Positions 37,206 to 45,982 are shown, counted from the stretch's first letter. The stretch is 54,132 bases of DNA from Bacteroidales bacterium (GCA_013376985.1 JACABB010000021.1:15195-69326), one strand, 5' to 3'. Notes: generated from the letters alone by a model not told the origin. Made by a program: numbers and translations.

Positions 37206-38480
37206 ATGCGAAAATTCTTGTGTCTCATTCTGCTTCTTCCTATTGTTGGTTTTGCTCAAATAGCATCAACTGATGAATATTTATCAAGAAGAGAAAAAAT
37301 TCTTTCAATGCTCGATACATCATCTGCAATTGTTCTTAAAGCCATAAATACAGCACAACTTGCAAATGAGTACATTCAGGAGCATAACTTCTATTATCTT
37401 ACTGGCATTAACTCCCCTTCAAACACAATTTTAATGTCTCCCAAAGGCATTAAAATTGGAAATAAGAAAAAGAGTACAATAATTTTTTATGTTGATATTG
37501 AAGAAGTTAAAAATATCCAATTAGGAACAAATGATACTCTTTTAAAGAACAATCAGTTTAAAGCAATCTTCACTAAATTTTTGCCAACCATCAAAAAACT
37601 ATATTACTCTGCTCCCGATCTTACTTTCAACAACGATTGGCTTAGCGATAAAAGCTATTTCATGGAAAGAGAAATGAAGGCTAGAATGAAAAATTTTTAC
37701 CCAAACCTTGAAATAGAACCCGCCGAATTTTTCGTTGGTAAGTTAAGATCAGTAAAATCTGTGCAGGAAATATCCTATATCCGAAAAGCTTCAAATATCA
37801 CATCCGATGGGCTTATTTCTGCAATGAAACTGGCTAAACCCGGAGTGTGGGAATATGAGCTGCAAGCAGCAATTGAATATGAATATACCCGACAGGGTGC
37901 TATGCTTAGGGGTTTTACAAGCATTATTGGATCTGGCTTAAACAACCTGATTCTTCATTATAGCGATAATACCCGCCAAACCCAAACTGGTGACCTCGTA
38001 GTTATGGATGTTGGAGCAAAATACAAAGGCTATAGTACTGATATTACTAGGACAATTCCCATTTCAGGAAAATTTACCGATGCACAAAAAGAGATTTACA
38101 ACATGGTTCTTAAAGTACAAAAGGATGTTATTAGTGTTATTAAACCTGGAATATCCTCCCATGATTTAGATAAACTTGCCAAAGAAGGATTCAAAAAAAT
38201 GGGATACGATAAATTTCTAATACATGGAATAACCCACTCTGTGGGACTTGATGTACATGATGTTCTTCCAGATCCTGTTTTAAAACCTGGAATGGTTATA
38301 ACCGTTGAACCTGGACTCTACTTTAAACCAAACGATACTACTGCTCCCGAAAAGTATAGAGGATTTGGAGTTAGGATAGAGGATACCATTCTTATAACCG
38401 AAAATGGCTGCGAAATACTCTCAAAGAACGCCCCAAAGGAGATTGATGATATTGAAAAATTGATGAAAAAGAAAAAATAA
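37206..38480 (+). CDS. Secreted M24 family Xaa-Pro aminopeptidase
   Basis: 424 residues. A signal peptide (ends VGFAQ) is followed by an N-terminal aminopeptidase-P domain (about 20-170; EHNFYYLTGINSPSN) and the pita-bread catalytic domain. The five metal ligands of M24 are visible: VVMDVGA (Asp), YSTDITR (Asp), HGITHSVGLDVHD (His), TVEPGLYF (Glu) and GVRIEDT (Glu). It should cleave the first residue from peptides with proline in second place, outside the cytoplasm. Together with the M28 enzyme at 34446 it could finish peptide digestion. Confidence 0.93.
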   Translation: MRKFLCLILLLPIVGFAQIASTDEYLSRREKILSMLDTSSAIVLKAINTAQLANEYIQEHNFYYLTGINSPSNTILMSPKGIKIGNKKKSTIIFYVDIEEVKNIQLGTNDTLLKNNQFKAIFTKFLPTIKKLYYSAPDLTFNNDWLSDKSYFMEREMKARMKNFYPNLEIEPAEFFVGKLRSVKSVQEISYIRKASNITSDGLISAMKLAKPGVWEYELQAAIEYEYTRQGAMLRGFTSIIGSGLNNLILHYSDNTRQTQTGDLVVMDVGAKYKGYSTDITRTIPISGKFTDAQKEIYNMVLKVQKDVISVIKPGISSHDLDKLAKEGFKKMGYDKFLIHGITHSVGLDVHDVLPDPVLKPGMVITVEPGLYFKPNDTTAPEKYRGFGVRIEDTILITENGCEILSKNAPKEIDDIEKLMKKKK

Positions 38481-38850
38481 CCAAGATATTAGCTAAGTTC
38501 CGAGTTCAGTTTGGGATATGCTTGATGTTCCCAGTTAATTCGAATTTACAATCCGACCTAAAACTAATTCCAACACCAAAATAAATTCTTGAGCCCTAAT
38601 AAGGGCTCAATTTATATATGTAATTTAAACATAAATAATTTCAAAAGTATTAAAACCAACTCCACAACCATATTTCTAAAGAAAAAATTTTACCCGCAAA
38701 TCACCTTCAAACATGACTTTGTTTGCAGAAAAGAAAGTAATTACTAACTTAGCGTTACAGTTTTAAAAAAAAAACAAGGAGTGTGAAACATTTTCCCTCA
38801 ACAAATGGGAAAACTTCGTTCCTAAATTATTAAAATCAAACTAATAACAT
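38481..38850. repeat. Gene-free stretch with GAGCCCT hairpin
   Basis: No gene. GAGCCCTAATAAGGGCTC (38591-38608), flanked by ATAAATTCTT and AATTTA, is the covarying partner of the hairpin at 30811. The rest is AT-rich leader to the LemA gene. Confidence 0.5.
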
Positions 38851-39411
38851 ATGACAGACTATATAATCTTAGGAATTCTGATAATAATTATTCTTTATAT
38901 AACTTTTTTATATAATGACATAATCATAAAAAAGAATGAAACCAATAATGCATTTGGTTCAGTAGATACAATGCTTAAAAAGAGATATGATTTAATACCA
39001 AACTTAGTAGAAATAGTAAAGCAGTATATGACCCATGAGGCCAAAGTGCTTTCAGATGTTACAACGTTGAGAACTAGGTTTTCGGAAAATATCTCAAATG
39101 AAGATAAAATAGATTTGCACAATAACATATCGAAAAGAATAGATAATGTTTTGGTATTAGTTGAGAATTATCCAAATTTAAAAGCAAATGAGAATTTTTT
39201 AAAATTACAGGCCTCTTGGAATGAGGCAGAGGAACAAATTTCTGCTACTAGAAGGTACTATAACTCTGCAATTACCGATTATAATAATTCCATTCAAACA
39301 TTTCCATCAAATCTTTTAGCAAGAATATTTAATTTTTCATCGAAAAAGGTTTTTGAGATAGATGAGGTCGAGCGGAAAAATATTAATGCGAAGGACCTTT
39401 TTATAAAATAG
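38851..39411 (+). CDS. LemA family protein
   Basis: 186 residues. One N-terminal membrane helix (about 4-24) is followed by a helical domain with the LemA signature: ETNNAFGSVDTMLKKRYDLIPNLVEIVKQYM, then LQASWNEAEEQISATRRYYNSAITDYNNSIQTFPSNLLA. The family is anchored in the inner membrane with its helices outside; the function is not settled. The DUF3137 gene follows 4 bp after the stop codon, the common LemA-DUF3137 pairing. Confidence 0.93.
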   Translation: MTDYIILGILIIIILYITFLYNDIIIKKNETNNAFGSVDTMLKKRYDLIPNLVEIVKQYMTHEAKVLSDVTTLRTRFSENISNEDKIDLHNNISKRIDNVLVLVENYPNLKANENFLKLQASWNEAEEQISATRRYYNSAITDYNNSIQTFPSNLLARIFNFSSKKVFEIDEVERKNINAKDLFIK

Positions 39412-39415
39412 ATTG

Positions 39416-40339
39416 ATGAAGTCAGAAGAAGAATTGCTTGCATTTTTTAATTCTAATTTACAATCCAAACTTGAGCCATTGGAGCAATTTAGAATTGAGA
39501 AAGTTGAAATGCTAAAAAAATATATTTACAGGGCTTTTTTCTGCTCCATTTTAATTGCTTTAGTAGCCTTATCTAAGGTGGCAATTCTGATTTTAATATC
39601 TTTTTTTCCAATGTTTTTATTTTTAGGACTAGCATATAGAACATTCAACGAAATGTCTAGCCATTTAACAAAACAATTTAAGAACAAGATATTACCTGAA
39701 TTGCTGCGCTTTCTGTTTGATGACCATGAATATATTGCAAATCAGAAAATAGCAAAATCTGTTTTGGTGAAAAGCATGTTATTCCCCAGCTATATTGCAA
39801 ACGTAAACGGCGAGGACTTTATGCAATTTAAAATTGGGGAAACGCAAATAATGTTTTCTGAAATTGATGTAAAGGTGAATAATGAAGATGTATTTTTTCA
39901 TGGAATTTTTCTTTCAGCTTCGTTTAATAAATATTTTACATCAAAAACCTTTGTTCTCTCTCAAAGAGCAACATCAGCTTCACAAAAAATAAAAAGGTTA
40001 CTGTTTAATAATTTTAGCAAGATTAAATTAGAAGATAACGAATTTAATAAAGTTTTTTTTGTTTTGAGTTCGGATCAGGTTGAGGCTAGATATATTCTTA
40101 CGCCCAGCCTAATGCAAAGAATACTAAATTATAGGCGGAAAATTAAAAGAAACATCTCAATTTCATTTGTGGAGAATAGATTATATTGCATGGTCCCAAG
40201 CAATATAAACCTTTTTGAACCAGCATTATTTGAACCGTTTGATTTTGAATTTGTAATGAGAAATTATAATCCACTTAAACTATTTACCGATATAGTAGAT
40301 GATTTGAACTTAAATGTTAGAATTTGGTCAAAGCAATAA
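39416..40339 (+). CDS. DUF3137 membrane protein, LemA partner
   Basis: 307 residues. Two adjacent membrane helices (about 38-80; AFFCSILIALVALSKVAILILISFFPMFLFLGL) follow a cytoplasmic N-terminal helix, and a large C-terminal cytoplasmic domain of the DUF3137/Galanin-like type follows (FKIGETQIMFSEIDVK, FHGIFLSASFNKYF). It starts 4 bp after the LemA stop codon; a TTG one codon earlier is less likely. The conserved pairing suggests joint action at the membrane, mechanism unknown. Confidence 0.88.
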   Translation: MKSEEELLAFFNSNLQSKLEPLEQFRIEKVEMLKKYIYRAFFCSILIALVALSKVAILILISFFPMFLFLGLAYRTFNEMSSHLTKQFKNKILPELLRFLFDDHEYIANQKIAKSVLVKSMLFPSYIANVNGEDFMQFKIGETQIMFSEIDVKVNNEDVFFHGIFLSASFNKYFTSKTFVLSQRATSASQKIKRLLFNNFSKIKLEDNEFNKVFFVLSSDQVEARYILTPSLMQRILNYRRKIKRNISISFVENRLYCMVPSNINLFEPALFEPFDFEFVMRNYNPLKLFTDIVDDLNLNVRIWSKQ

Positions 40340-40383
40340 GATCCTAACTGAATTGGATTTACAATTCAATCAGAATAATTATT

Positions 40384-40977
40384 ATGAAAGAGCTTGAACA
40401 CATACACTTTAGCACCCGCGAATCTTTTCGGAATTGGTTAAAGGTTAATCATGATAAGAGCCTTGGTATTTGGATAATCTTCTATAAAAAACATGTAAAT
40501 ATTGAATGCATAGCCTATAACGAAGCCCTTGAAGAAGCCCTTTGCTTTGGTTGGATTGATAGCCTTATAAAAAGGATTGATAACGACCAATATGTTAGGA
40601 AATTTACTCCAAGAACGAACAAAACAAAATGGTCCGAGGTAAACAAGAAATTAGTAACAGCTCTAATAAAAGAGGGTAGGATGACCGAGGAAGGGCTTAA
40701 AAAGATTGATATTTACGTAAAAACAGGAAGCGTTGATTGGGAAAACAACGATTTAGAAAAAGAGAGACCCAAAAAGGAGTTTAACGTTCCTGATTTTATC
40801 CTAAAAGAATTTGCGAAAAACGAACCAGCATTAACAAACTTCAATAATCTTGCCCAAACTCATAAACAACATTATGTGCTTTGGATTACCAGCGCCAAAA
40901 GAGAAGAAACAATTCTTAGCAGATTGAATAGATCAATAGAATTATTAAAAGAAAATAGTAAATTAGGACTCAAATAA
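40384..40977 (+). CDS. YdeI/OmpD-associated family protein
   Basis: 197 residues. The signature of this family is clear: STRESFRNWLKVNHDKSLGIWIIFYKK, EALEEALCFGWIDSLIKRID and QYVRKFTPRTNKTKWSEVNKK, followed by the C-terminal AKREETILSRLNRSIELLKEN. The family is small, soluble and of uncertain role; some members are described as bacteriocin-protection proteins. No signal peptide. Monocistronic. Confidence 0.88.
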   Translation: MKELEHIHFSTRESFRNWLKVNHDKSLGIWIIFYKKHVNIECIAYNEALEEALCFGWIDSLIKRIDNDQYVRKFTPRTNKTKWSEVNKKLVTALIKEGRMTEEGLKKIDIYVKTGSVDWENNDLEKERPKKEFNVPDFILKEFAKNEPALTNFNNLAQTHKQHYVLWITSAKREETILSRLNRSIELLKENSKLGLK

Positions 40978-41041
40978 ATTTGATAATAATGCACGTGGCA
41001 ACATGCCTAAAACAATTAATTTATCAATAAAAAGAAATTCA

Positions 41042-41060
41042 TATATTTGTTCACGAACAA
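41042..41060. promoter_or_regulatory. -7 box overlapping an inverted-repeat operator
   Basis: TATATTTG (41042-41049), a TAnnTTTG promoter box, overlaps the inverted repeat TTGTTC-AC-GAACAA (41047-41060). A repressor bound here would block transcription of the JAB-domain gene, whose start is 16 bp on. The regulator is not identified. Confidence 0.45.
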
Positions 41061-41075
41061 TATAAAAATAGCAAT

Positions 41076-41648
41076 ATGGCAAAAGAACAATCGCACAAGC
41101 AAAATCTTGATACCCTGAATACTGACGATATATATAGCATAATGAAGGAAGTCCTTCTGCACGAAGAAGAGGTAGACCCTAAGAAAGAGTATTTTTGGAT
41201 GATAGGTCTTGATGAGGATAGCCGATTCCAATATTTTGAGTTGATTAGTACAGGTAATGTAAAAGCTGCCACCATTAAACCTATGGAAATTTTTCGCTGG
41301 GCAGTAATGAAAGGTTCTGCAAATGTAATATTGGTTCGTTACCATGATGGTGGTAGCTTAGAACCAACTGATTCCGATAAGGATGTAACTGATAGACTTT
41401 TACAGGTTGGACGAATTCTAAACATAAAGGTTATAGACTTCATGCTAATCTCCGAAAAAACATTCAAGAGTTTTGCCGTTACTGGATTATTGGCAGAAAT
41501 AGAGAAAAGTACAAAATGGGTTCCAAAGTTTGAACTTGTTGAACGTACACGAATTGAAATTGCTAAGAAAATGAAATCTGAAAACGAGTCGATTGATAAG
41601 ATTATTAAATATAGTGGTTTATCTAAGGAGGAGATTGAAAAACTATAA
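41076..41648 (+). CDS. RadC-like JAB/MPN domain protein with altered metal site
   Basis: 190 residues. The middle part follows the RadC JAB fold (FELISTGNVKAATIKPMEIFRWAVMKGSANVILV), but where RadC has HNHPSG followed by an Asp ligand this protein reads RYHDGGSLEPTDSD. The first His is Arg, the PSG is altered, and the later conserved His in the DHiI strand is replaced (DFMLIS). Only one His and the Asp remain, so metal-dependent activity is doubtful. The tail (RIEIAKKMKSENESIDKIIKYSGLSKEEIEKL) resembles the short helical ending of Rpn/PD-(D/E)XK transposase-like proteins. It probably binds DNA or proteins rather than cutting. Confidence 0.8.
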   Translation: MAKEQSHKQNLDTLNTDDIYSIMKEVLLHEEEVDPKKEYFWMIGLDEDSRFQYFELISTGNVKAATIKPMEIFRWAVMKGSANVILVRYHDGGSLEPTDSDKDVTDRLLQVGRILNIKVIDFMLISEKTFKSFAVTGLLAEIEKSTKWVPKFELVERTRIEIAKKMKSENESIDKIIKYSGLSKEEIEKL

Positions 41649-41652
41649 ATTT

Positions 41653-41676
41653 AAGCCACTTTATAAGTGGCTTTTA
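41653..41676 (+). terminator. Terminator after the JAB-domain gene
   Basis: AAGCCACTT-TAT-AAGTGGCTT followed by a short T-run: a perfect 9-bp stem with 3-base loop. Confidence 0.88.
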
Positions 41677-41753
41677 TCTTCTTAGAATTAGGTTAATTCA
41701 TTAACTACACGCTGAATAATGTTTACTTAAGACTTTAATTCTACCTTTCAAGC

Positions 41754-42482
41754 ATGAAAAAAAGTTACATTATTGGAATTCTAATTATCCTATCGCAAGG
41801 ATTGATTGCTCAAGATACCATAAAAATCTATTTCGATAAAAATTGGAAAAAATTAGAATCTTTTAAGGATGCTGCCTATTATAGGAAATTATATAAAAAA
41901 GGGGACTTGTGGTATGCAAAGGATTATTACCTAACAGGACAACTTCAGATGGAAGGCTCCTATACAAATAAGAAATGTACCAAAAGAAGCGGTACGTTTA
42001 CATATTATACTGAGGATGGCACTATTGATTCAAAAGGATCGTTTTTAAAGAATAAATATGAGGGCATTTGGAACTGGTATCACCCCAACGGACAAAAATC
42101 ATCGCAAGAGCTATACAATAAAGGTAAAAGAGTAAAAGTTGAGTATTGGGACATAAACGGAATGAAGGTTGATAGTGCCGAAGGTGAATATCTTGCAAGA
42201 TTTAATGGGAACGCACAGGAATTTCGTAAATACGTTAATGAACACTTAGAATATCCGCCTTCTGCCGCAAATCTTGGCACCGAGGGAAAAGTATTTGTGA
42301 GTTTTGTAGTTGAAAAGGATGGAAGTCTTTCGAATATTAAAGCTATTAAAAATGCTGATTATGAGTTAATCAAAGAAGCACTTAGAGTTGTTCGAAGTTC
42401 ACCTAAGTGGGAGCCAGGTAAGCAGCATAACCGATTTGTAAGGGTAAGCTACATATTTCCAATAACTTTTGTTCTTAGATAG
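41754..42482 (+). CDS. Secreted TonB C-terminal domain protein with MORN-like repeats
   Basis: 242 residues. Signal peptide (ends GLIAQ), then three MORN/YwqK-like units (LTGQLQMEGSYTN, GTFTYYTEDGTIDSKGSF, YEGIWNWYHPNGQKSSQ) and a TonB C-terminal domain (about 160-242; EYPPSAANLGTEGKVFVSFVVEKDGSL, PKWEPGKQHNRFVRVSYIFPITF). No ExbBD genes are adjacent, and the N-terminus is a cleavable signal rather than a TonB anchor, so it is more likely a periplasmic binding protein than an energy transducer. Confidence 0.85.
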   Translation: MKKSYIIGILIILSQGLIAQDTIKIYFDKNWKKLESFKDAAYYRKLYKKGDLWYAKDYYLTGQLQMEGSYTNKKCTKRSGTFTYYTEDGTIDSKGSFLKNKYEGIWNWYHPNGQKSSQELYNKGKRVKVEYWDINGMKVDSAEGEYLARFNGNAQEFRKYVNEHLEYPPSAANLGTEGKVFVSFVVEKDGSLSNIKAIKNADYELIKEALRVVRSSPKWEPGKQHNRFVRVSYIFPITFVLR

Positions 42483-42511
42483 GCAAATTAGCCATTTCCA
42501 ATCTAAAGAGT

Positions 42512-43201
42512 ATGAACATGAAATGGATTTTTAGTACACTCTTATTATCAATACTTATGATAGATCTTTCGGACGCTCAGGATTGGGCGAACTTAAATCG
42601 CTATAAATCCGAAAATATAAAACTCGGATTACCCTCGCCCGATGAAAATCGAATTGTATTCATGGGCAACTCAATTACAGAGGGCTGGGGGACTATCTAT
42701 CCCAGTTTTTTCTCTGGAAAATCATACATAAACCGTGGAATTAGCGGGCAAACAACACCCCAAATGCTAATCAGATTTAGACCCGATGTAATAAACCTTA
42801 AACCAAAAGTTGTAGTTATCCTAGCTGGTACAAATGATATTGCCGGTAATACAGGCCCATCCACTTTGGAAATGATAATGGATAACATAGCCTCCATGGC
42901 TGAATTAGCAATGGCAAACCATATAAAAGTAATACTTTGCTCAGTCCTACCCGTTTTTGACTACCCTTGGAAACCGGGACTTAACCCGGCAGAAAAAATA
43001 GTTGAGCTAAACAAAATGATAAAAAGTTATGCCGATAAAAACGGAATAATATATTTGGATTACTACACATCAATGGTTGATGAACGAAAAGGCCTTAAAA
43101 AACAGTACTCCGAGGATGGAGTTCATCCAAATTTAGATGGATATAAAATAATGTCACCACTTGCCGAAAAAGCAATAAAAAAAGCATTAACTCAGAAATA
43201 A
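42512..43201 (+). CDS. Secreted SGNH/GDSL hydrolase
   Basis: 229 residues. The signal peptide ends SDAQ. Block I VFMGNSITEGWG holds the nucleophile Ser, block II NRGISGQTTPQ the Gly, block III LAGTNDIAGN the Asn, and block V DGVHPNLDGY the catalytic Asp and His. It acts as an esterase or acyl hydrolase outside the cytoplasm; the closest patterns are in rhamnogalacturonan- or sugar-acetylesterase-like GDSL enzymes. It follows the TonB-like gene by 29 bp and may be in the same transcript. Confidence 0.92.
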   Translation: MNMKWIFSTLLLSILMIDLSDAQDWANLNRYKSENIKLGLPSPDENRIVFMGNSITEGWGTIYPSFFSGKSYINRGISGQTTPQMLIRFRPDVINLKPKVVVILAGTNDIAGNTGPSTLEMIMDNIASMAELAMANHIKVILCSVLPVFDYPWKPGLNPAEKIVELNKMIKSYADKNGIIYLDYYTSMVDERKGLKKQYSEDGVHPNLDGYKIMSPLAEKAIKKALTQK

Positions 43202-43242
43202 ACCTTATTAAAAAAAACTTTCACTAATCTCATCTTAACCCT

Positions 43243-43330
43243 TGAGTTTCGAACATTTCAAAAGTTCAGAACTTACACCACTTTGCACACCCCTACATCA
43301 ACATCGTATTTTGCGATATATTATATAACA
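43243..43330. repeat. Composite repeat (hairpin + palindrome copy 3)
   Basis: GAGTTTCGAAC ... AAAGTTCAGAACTTACACCAC, a hairpin, is followed by CCCTACATCAACATCG and the palindrome ATCGTATTTTGCGAT (43303-43317, one arm base changed). The same order is found at 51932-52005 with a better-paired hairpin. Confidence 0.65.
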
Positions 43331-43340
43331 TCACCACATA

Positions 43341-43645
43341 AAATAACGTCAACTCGATGTGATAAGCAATGTATTAATCTGCCTATCAGTTAAATTATTT
43401 CATTTGAAACAATGGAGTGCTGGAAACGAAGTTCGATGAAGCCAATAATGGAACCGAACTTACGAACCGAACTTAGTGAGCTCAGCGGAGCTAGTTCGAC
43501 GAAGTCAAAAATGGAAGAAAGAAGCAAAAATCTAACCCCTTGTTATCCATCATTCCATCATTCCAACCATCCACATCACGCTAATCAATTATATATCCCT
43601 GTAAATAAAAACATTATTACATTTCTTATATCGAACTCATGCTGA
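43341..43645 (-). mobile_element. MITE-like element, copy 2 (inverted relative to copy 1)
   Basis: About 305 bp. The left end is AATAACGTCAACTCGATGTG; the right end is the complement of GAGTTCGATATAAGAAATGT. Read on the minus strand it follows copy 1 (12085) along most of its length (GGTTGGAATGATGG, CTTCCATTTTT, CACTCCATTGTTTCAAAT), with about 90 bp extra in the middle (43430-43515) built of TTCGGTTCG and GAGCTCAGCGGAGC words. No protein of its own. Confidence 0.6.
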
Positions 43646-43691
43646 TTTAAACCCTTTAAATGTTGGGAACATCCCATTTTGAAGATCTATA

Positions 43692-43753
43692 ATTTTGGTT
43701 AACTTTGAAATGTAACACACCCTTGGCTTATTTATAAACGAGTTGGCTAACAT
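43692..43753. repeat. Conserved segment ATTTTGGTTAACTTTGAA, copy 1
   Basis: ATTTTGGTTAACTTTGAA (43692-43709) is identical to 46821-46838; both copies end after an AT-rich part in AAACGAGTTGGCTAACAT or AAATAAGTTAGCAAACAT. Copy 2 stands directly before the first gene of the second cassette array. Confidence 0.5.
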
Positions 43754-43756
43754 ATT

Positions 43757-44002
43757 AAATAACGTTAGTTCGATGTAAGGTGTCATTGGCTCCGCCGAAC
43801 TAGCTCCGCTGAGCTCACTAAGTTCGGTTCGCAAACTCGGTTCTGAGCGAAGCGAAGGATCTAATGATTTATAAAACAGATGGTTACTTTCAGCGAATCC
43901 TTCGGATTTCACTTCGTTCAGCATGACAAAGTAACAATCTAGCACCATGCCTATGATCAATGTGTTATATTTACATCGAATACTAAGATACTGACGTTAT
44001 TT
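43757..44002 (+). mobile_element. MITE-like element, copy 3
   Basis: About 246 bp from AAATAACGTTAGTTCGATGT to the complement of TAAATAACGTCAGTATCTTA. The ends match copies 1 and 2; the interior differs and contains GGCTCCGCCGAACTAGCTCC, GCGAAGCGAAGGATC and TTCAGCATGACAAAG. A stretch of about 55 bp (43790-43845) is an inverted copy of the extra part of copy 2 (43451-43507), so the two elements could pair as a long stem. Confidence 0.55.
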
Positions 44003-44047
44003 AGCTTGGTGATGGAAGATTGAAACCGAGTACTAAAGTTAAATTAT

Positions 44048-45085
44048 ATGTATAAATATAAAAAGCTTATTATCTACTATTTTTCTGGAACAGGGAATTC
44101 CAGAAAAGTTGCTATATGGCTCTCTATTATTGCCAAACAGAATGATATTGATGTTCAAATTATAAATATTGCAAGTATAGATAAAATAACATTAGAATCC
44201 CCACATTCAGAAGCATTGCTCGTTTTTATTTCTCCAATTCATGGATTTAATTACCCTCCAGTAATGCTTCATTTTATCAGAAAATTCCCAAAAGGCACAA
44301 ACAAAATTGTACTAATGAACACCCGCGCCGGAATGCTCATAGGAAATTACATAACCCCAGGGTTAACTGGAATTGCCTTTTATCTCTCATCTCTAATATT
44401 TAAATTCAAAGGGTATTCTACAGTTGGGATGATACCTTTTGATATGCCCTCCAACTGGATATCCTTTCATCCCGGTTTGAATTATAGAACAATTAAATAC
44501 CTTCATGAAAAAAATAAAGAAAAAGTTTTTACCGCTGCTGAAAGAATCCTCTCTGGGAGATTATACTTTAAAGCATTGCGTGAAATTATCCAGGATATAA
44601 TTGTTTTGCCTATTTCGTTATTATATTATTTTATTGGCCGATTTGGACTTGCAAAAACATTCTACTCATCATCCGATTGTAATGATTGCGATATATGTAT
44701 TAAAAATTGCCCGGTAAAAGCAATTATAAAAGTTGATAGTAGACCATTCTGGACATTTAAATGCGAAAGTTGTATGCGCTGCATGGGCAATTGCCCCAAA
44801 AAAGCAATTGAAACAGCGCATGGCTTCTTTATTGGATTTATACTAATGAATTCAGCCATTACAGCTTTATTTTTTAAATATTGTAATATCTACTTTGCCG
44901 AAATAGGAAACGGGATTATTAGATTTATAGCTGAATCGTTAATATTTCTATTATTACTAACAATCTTTCATAGGATAATTCACTATTGTATGAGATTTAA
45001 AATTATTGAGCGAATTATTGTATACACCTCATTAACAAAATATAAATTTTGGGGACGATGCTACAAAGCCTTAAAAGAAATATAA
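44048..45085 (+). CDS. EFR1 family ferredoxin-flavodoxin protein
   Basis: 345 residues. A flavodoxin-like domain (about 1-170; YYFSGTGNSRKVAIW binds FMN phosphate) is followed by two 4Fe-4S motifs (CNDCDICIKNCPVKAI near 212-227 and CESCMRCMGNCPKKAIE near 239-255) and a C-terminal part with two hydrophobic helices (about 265-310). EFR1 proteins are presumed electron carriers in anaerobes; partners are unknown. The iron-sulfur clusters suggest low-oxygen life. The gene stands alone between repeat blocks. Confidence 0.92.
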   Translation: MYKYKKLIIYYFSGTGNSRKVAIWLSIIAKQNDIDVQIINIASIDKITLESPHSEALLVFISPIHGFNYPPVMLHFIRKFPKGTNKIVLMNTRAGMLIGNYITPGLTGIAFYLSSLIFKFKGYSTVGMIPFDMPSNWISFHPGLNYRTIKYLHEKNKEKVFTAAERILSGRLYFKALREIIQDIIVLPISLLYYFIGRFGLAKTFYSSSDCNDCDICIKNCPVKAIIKVDSRPFWTFKCESCMRCMGNCPKKAIETAHGFFIGFILMNSAITALFFKYCNIYFAEIGNGIIRFIAESLIFLLLLTIFHRIIHYCMRFKIIERIIVYTSLTKYKFWGRCYKALKEI

Positions 45086-45117
45086 ACTGATTAGTAAAAT
45101 ATAAACAAAAATAGTAA

Positions 45118-45243
45118 CACCCTCACCTCAATATCGCATTTTGCGATATGTTTTACACCACCAACCAAAAAACATTACAACATCATTCTGTTGTAGCCCT
45201 TAATTTAAAGGGTTGGGGTTTATTTACCCAAAATAATGCTTTC
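45118..45243. repeat. Composite repeat with palindrome copy 4
   Basis: ATCGCATTTTGCGAT (45133-45147) preceded by CCCTCACCTCAAT and followed by GTTTTACACCACCAACCAAAA and a hairpin CCCTTAATTTAAAGGG with GGGGTTTATTT. The block recurs at 51975-52090, where the hairpin reads TCCTTTTCAAGGA: the stem is kept, the sequence changed. The remainder of the gap to 45605 is AT-rich with no gene seen. Confidence 0.65.
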
Positions 45244-45605
45244 GATACAGAAAGTTAAGAAACTCAACAAAGACACTATCTTAGTTGAACATATCCTCAC
45301 AGGCTACAACACTACAGAATAGCCTAGGCTTGAGCACAAACTAGGTCGAACCTGAGCGTTAAACTTATTTCGAATATAAATTTTATGCTCTCTTAACATT
45401 ATTGTATAAAAATATTTCTAGATTTATAAACAAATATTATTGCTAGTAAACAACACTTATGTAAATATTTTAGCTATTATATTGATTTGTTATTATATTA
45501 AAAAACAAGATATTAAAACCAAACGAGCATGTTCGTTAAATATAAAAACACGGATGAAAATTCACATGCGAGTTTTATCCGATCTTAAATTTAAATTTTA
45601 TTATA

Positions 45606-45965
45606 ATGAAAAAGTTAATCTTAAGTCTATTCGTAGTATTTGCTACAACATTTGCTGTTAATGCAGCTAATTTTGCAAAATGTAAAGCAGTTCCTGCGCC
45701 TGGTAGCGAATGGGAAGTTGTTGTAACCGGATTTGTAGAGCAGTATTCTCACAATCCAGTGAATTATGGGGGACAAATTTGTGCCATTAATATTGCAACA
45801 AACGAAGTTTTTTTACCAGAAGAAACTCAGGAAGGTATTTTCTTTTATCTCGAAGAAGGAACTTACGTTATTGATGGTAGCGATTACTACTTTTGTGGTA
45901 TCTGCAGCAAGCTAATAACCGTTGACCATAACATGCAAATCGTAATGGAGTGTTGGTGCGAATAA
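45606..45965 (+). CDS. Small secreted cysteine-containing protein
   Basis: 119 residues. Signal peptide MKKLILSLFVVFATTFAVNA, then a compact domain with cysteines in CKAVPAPGSEWEV, GGQICAINIATNEVF and, at the end, YYFCGICSKLITVDHNMQIVMECWCE. Six cysteines in about 95 residues suggest disulfides in the periplasm. The family is not recognised. A terminator follows. Confidence 0.72.
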   Translation: MKKLILSLFVVFATTFAVNAANFAKCKAVPAPGSEWEVVVTGFVEQYSHNPVNYGGQICAINIATNEVFLPEETQEGIFFYLEEGTYVIDGSDYYFCGICSKLITVDHNMQIVMECWCE

Positions 45966-45982
45966 TTAAACCTCAACTTATA

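Noticed and set aside
41047-41060. LexA/SOS box at the RadC-like gene
   Set aside because: TTGTTC-AC-GAACAA has the half-sites in the wrong order for the GAAC-n4-GTTC box, and no LexA gene is in the window; kept only as an unnamed operator.
41754-42482. True TonB energy transducer
   Set aside because: The N-terminus is a cleavable signal peptide, not a membrane anchor with a Pro-rich spacer, and exbB/exbD are not adjacent.
45440-45661. 73-residue frame before the small secreted protein
   Set aside because: It starts with a TTG, overlaps the well-supported secreted gene in another frame and has no recognisable protein character.
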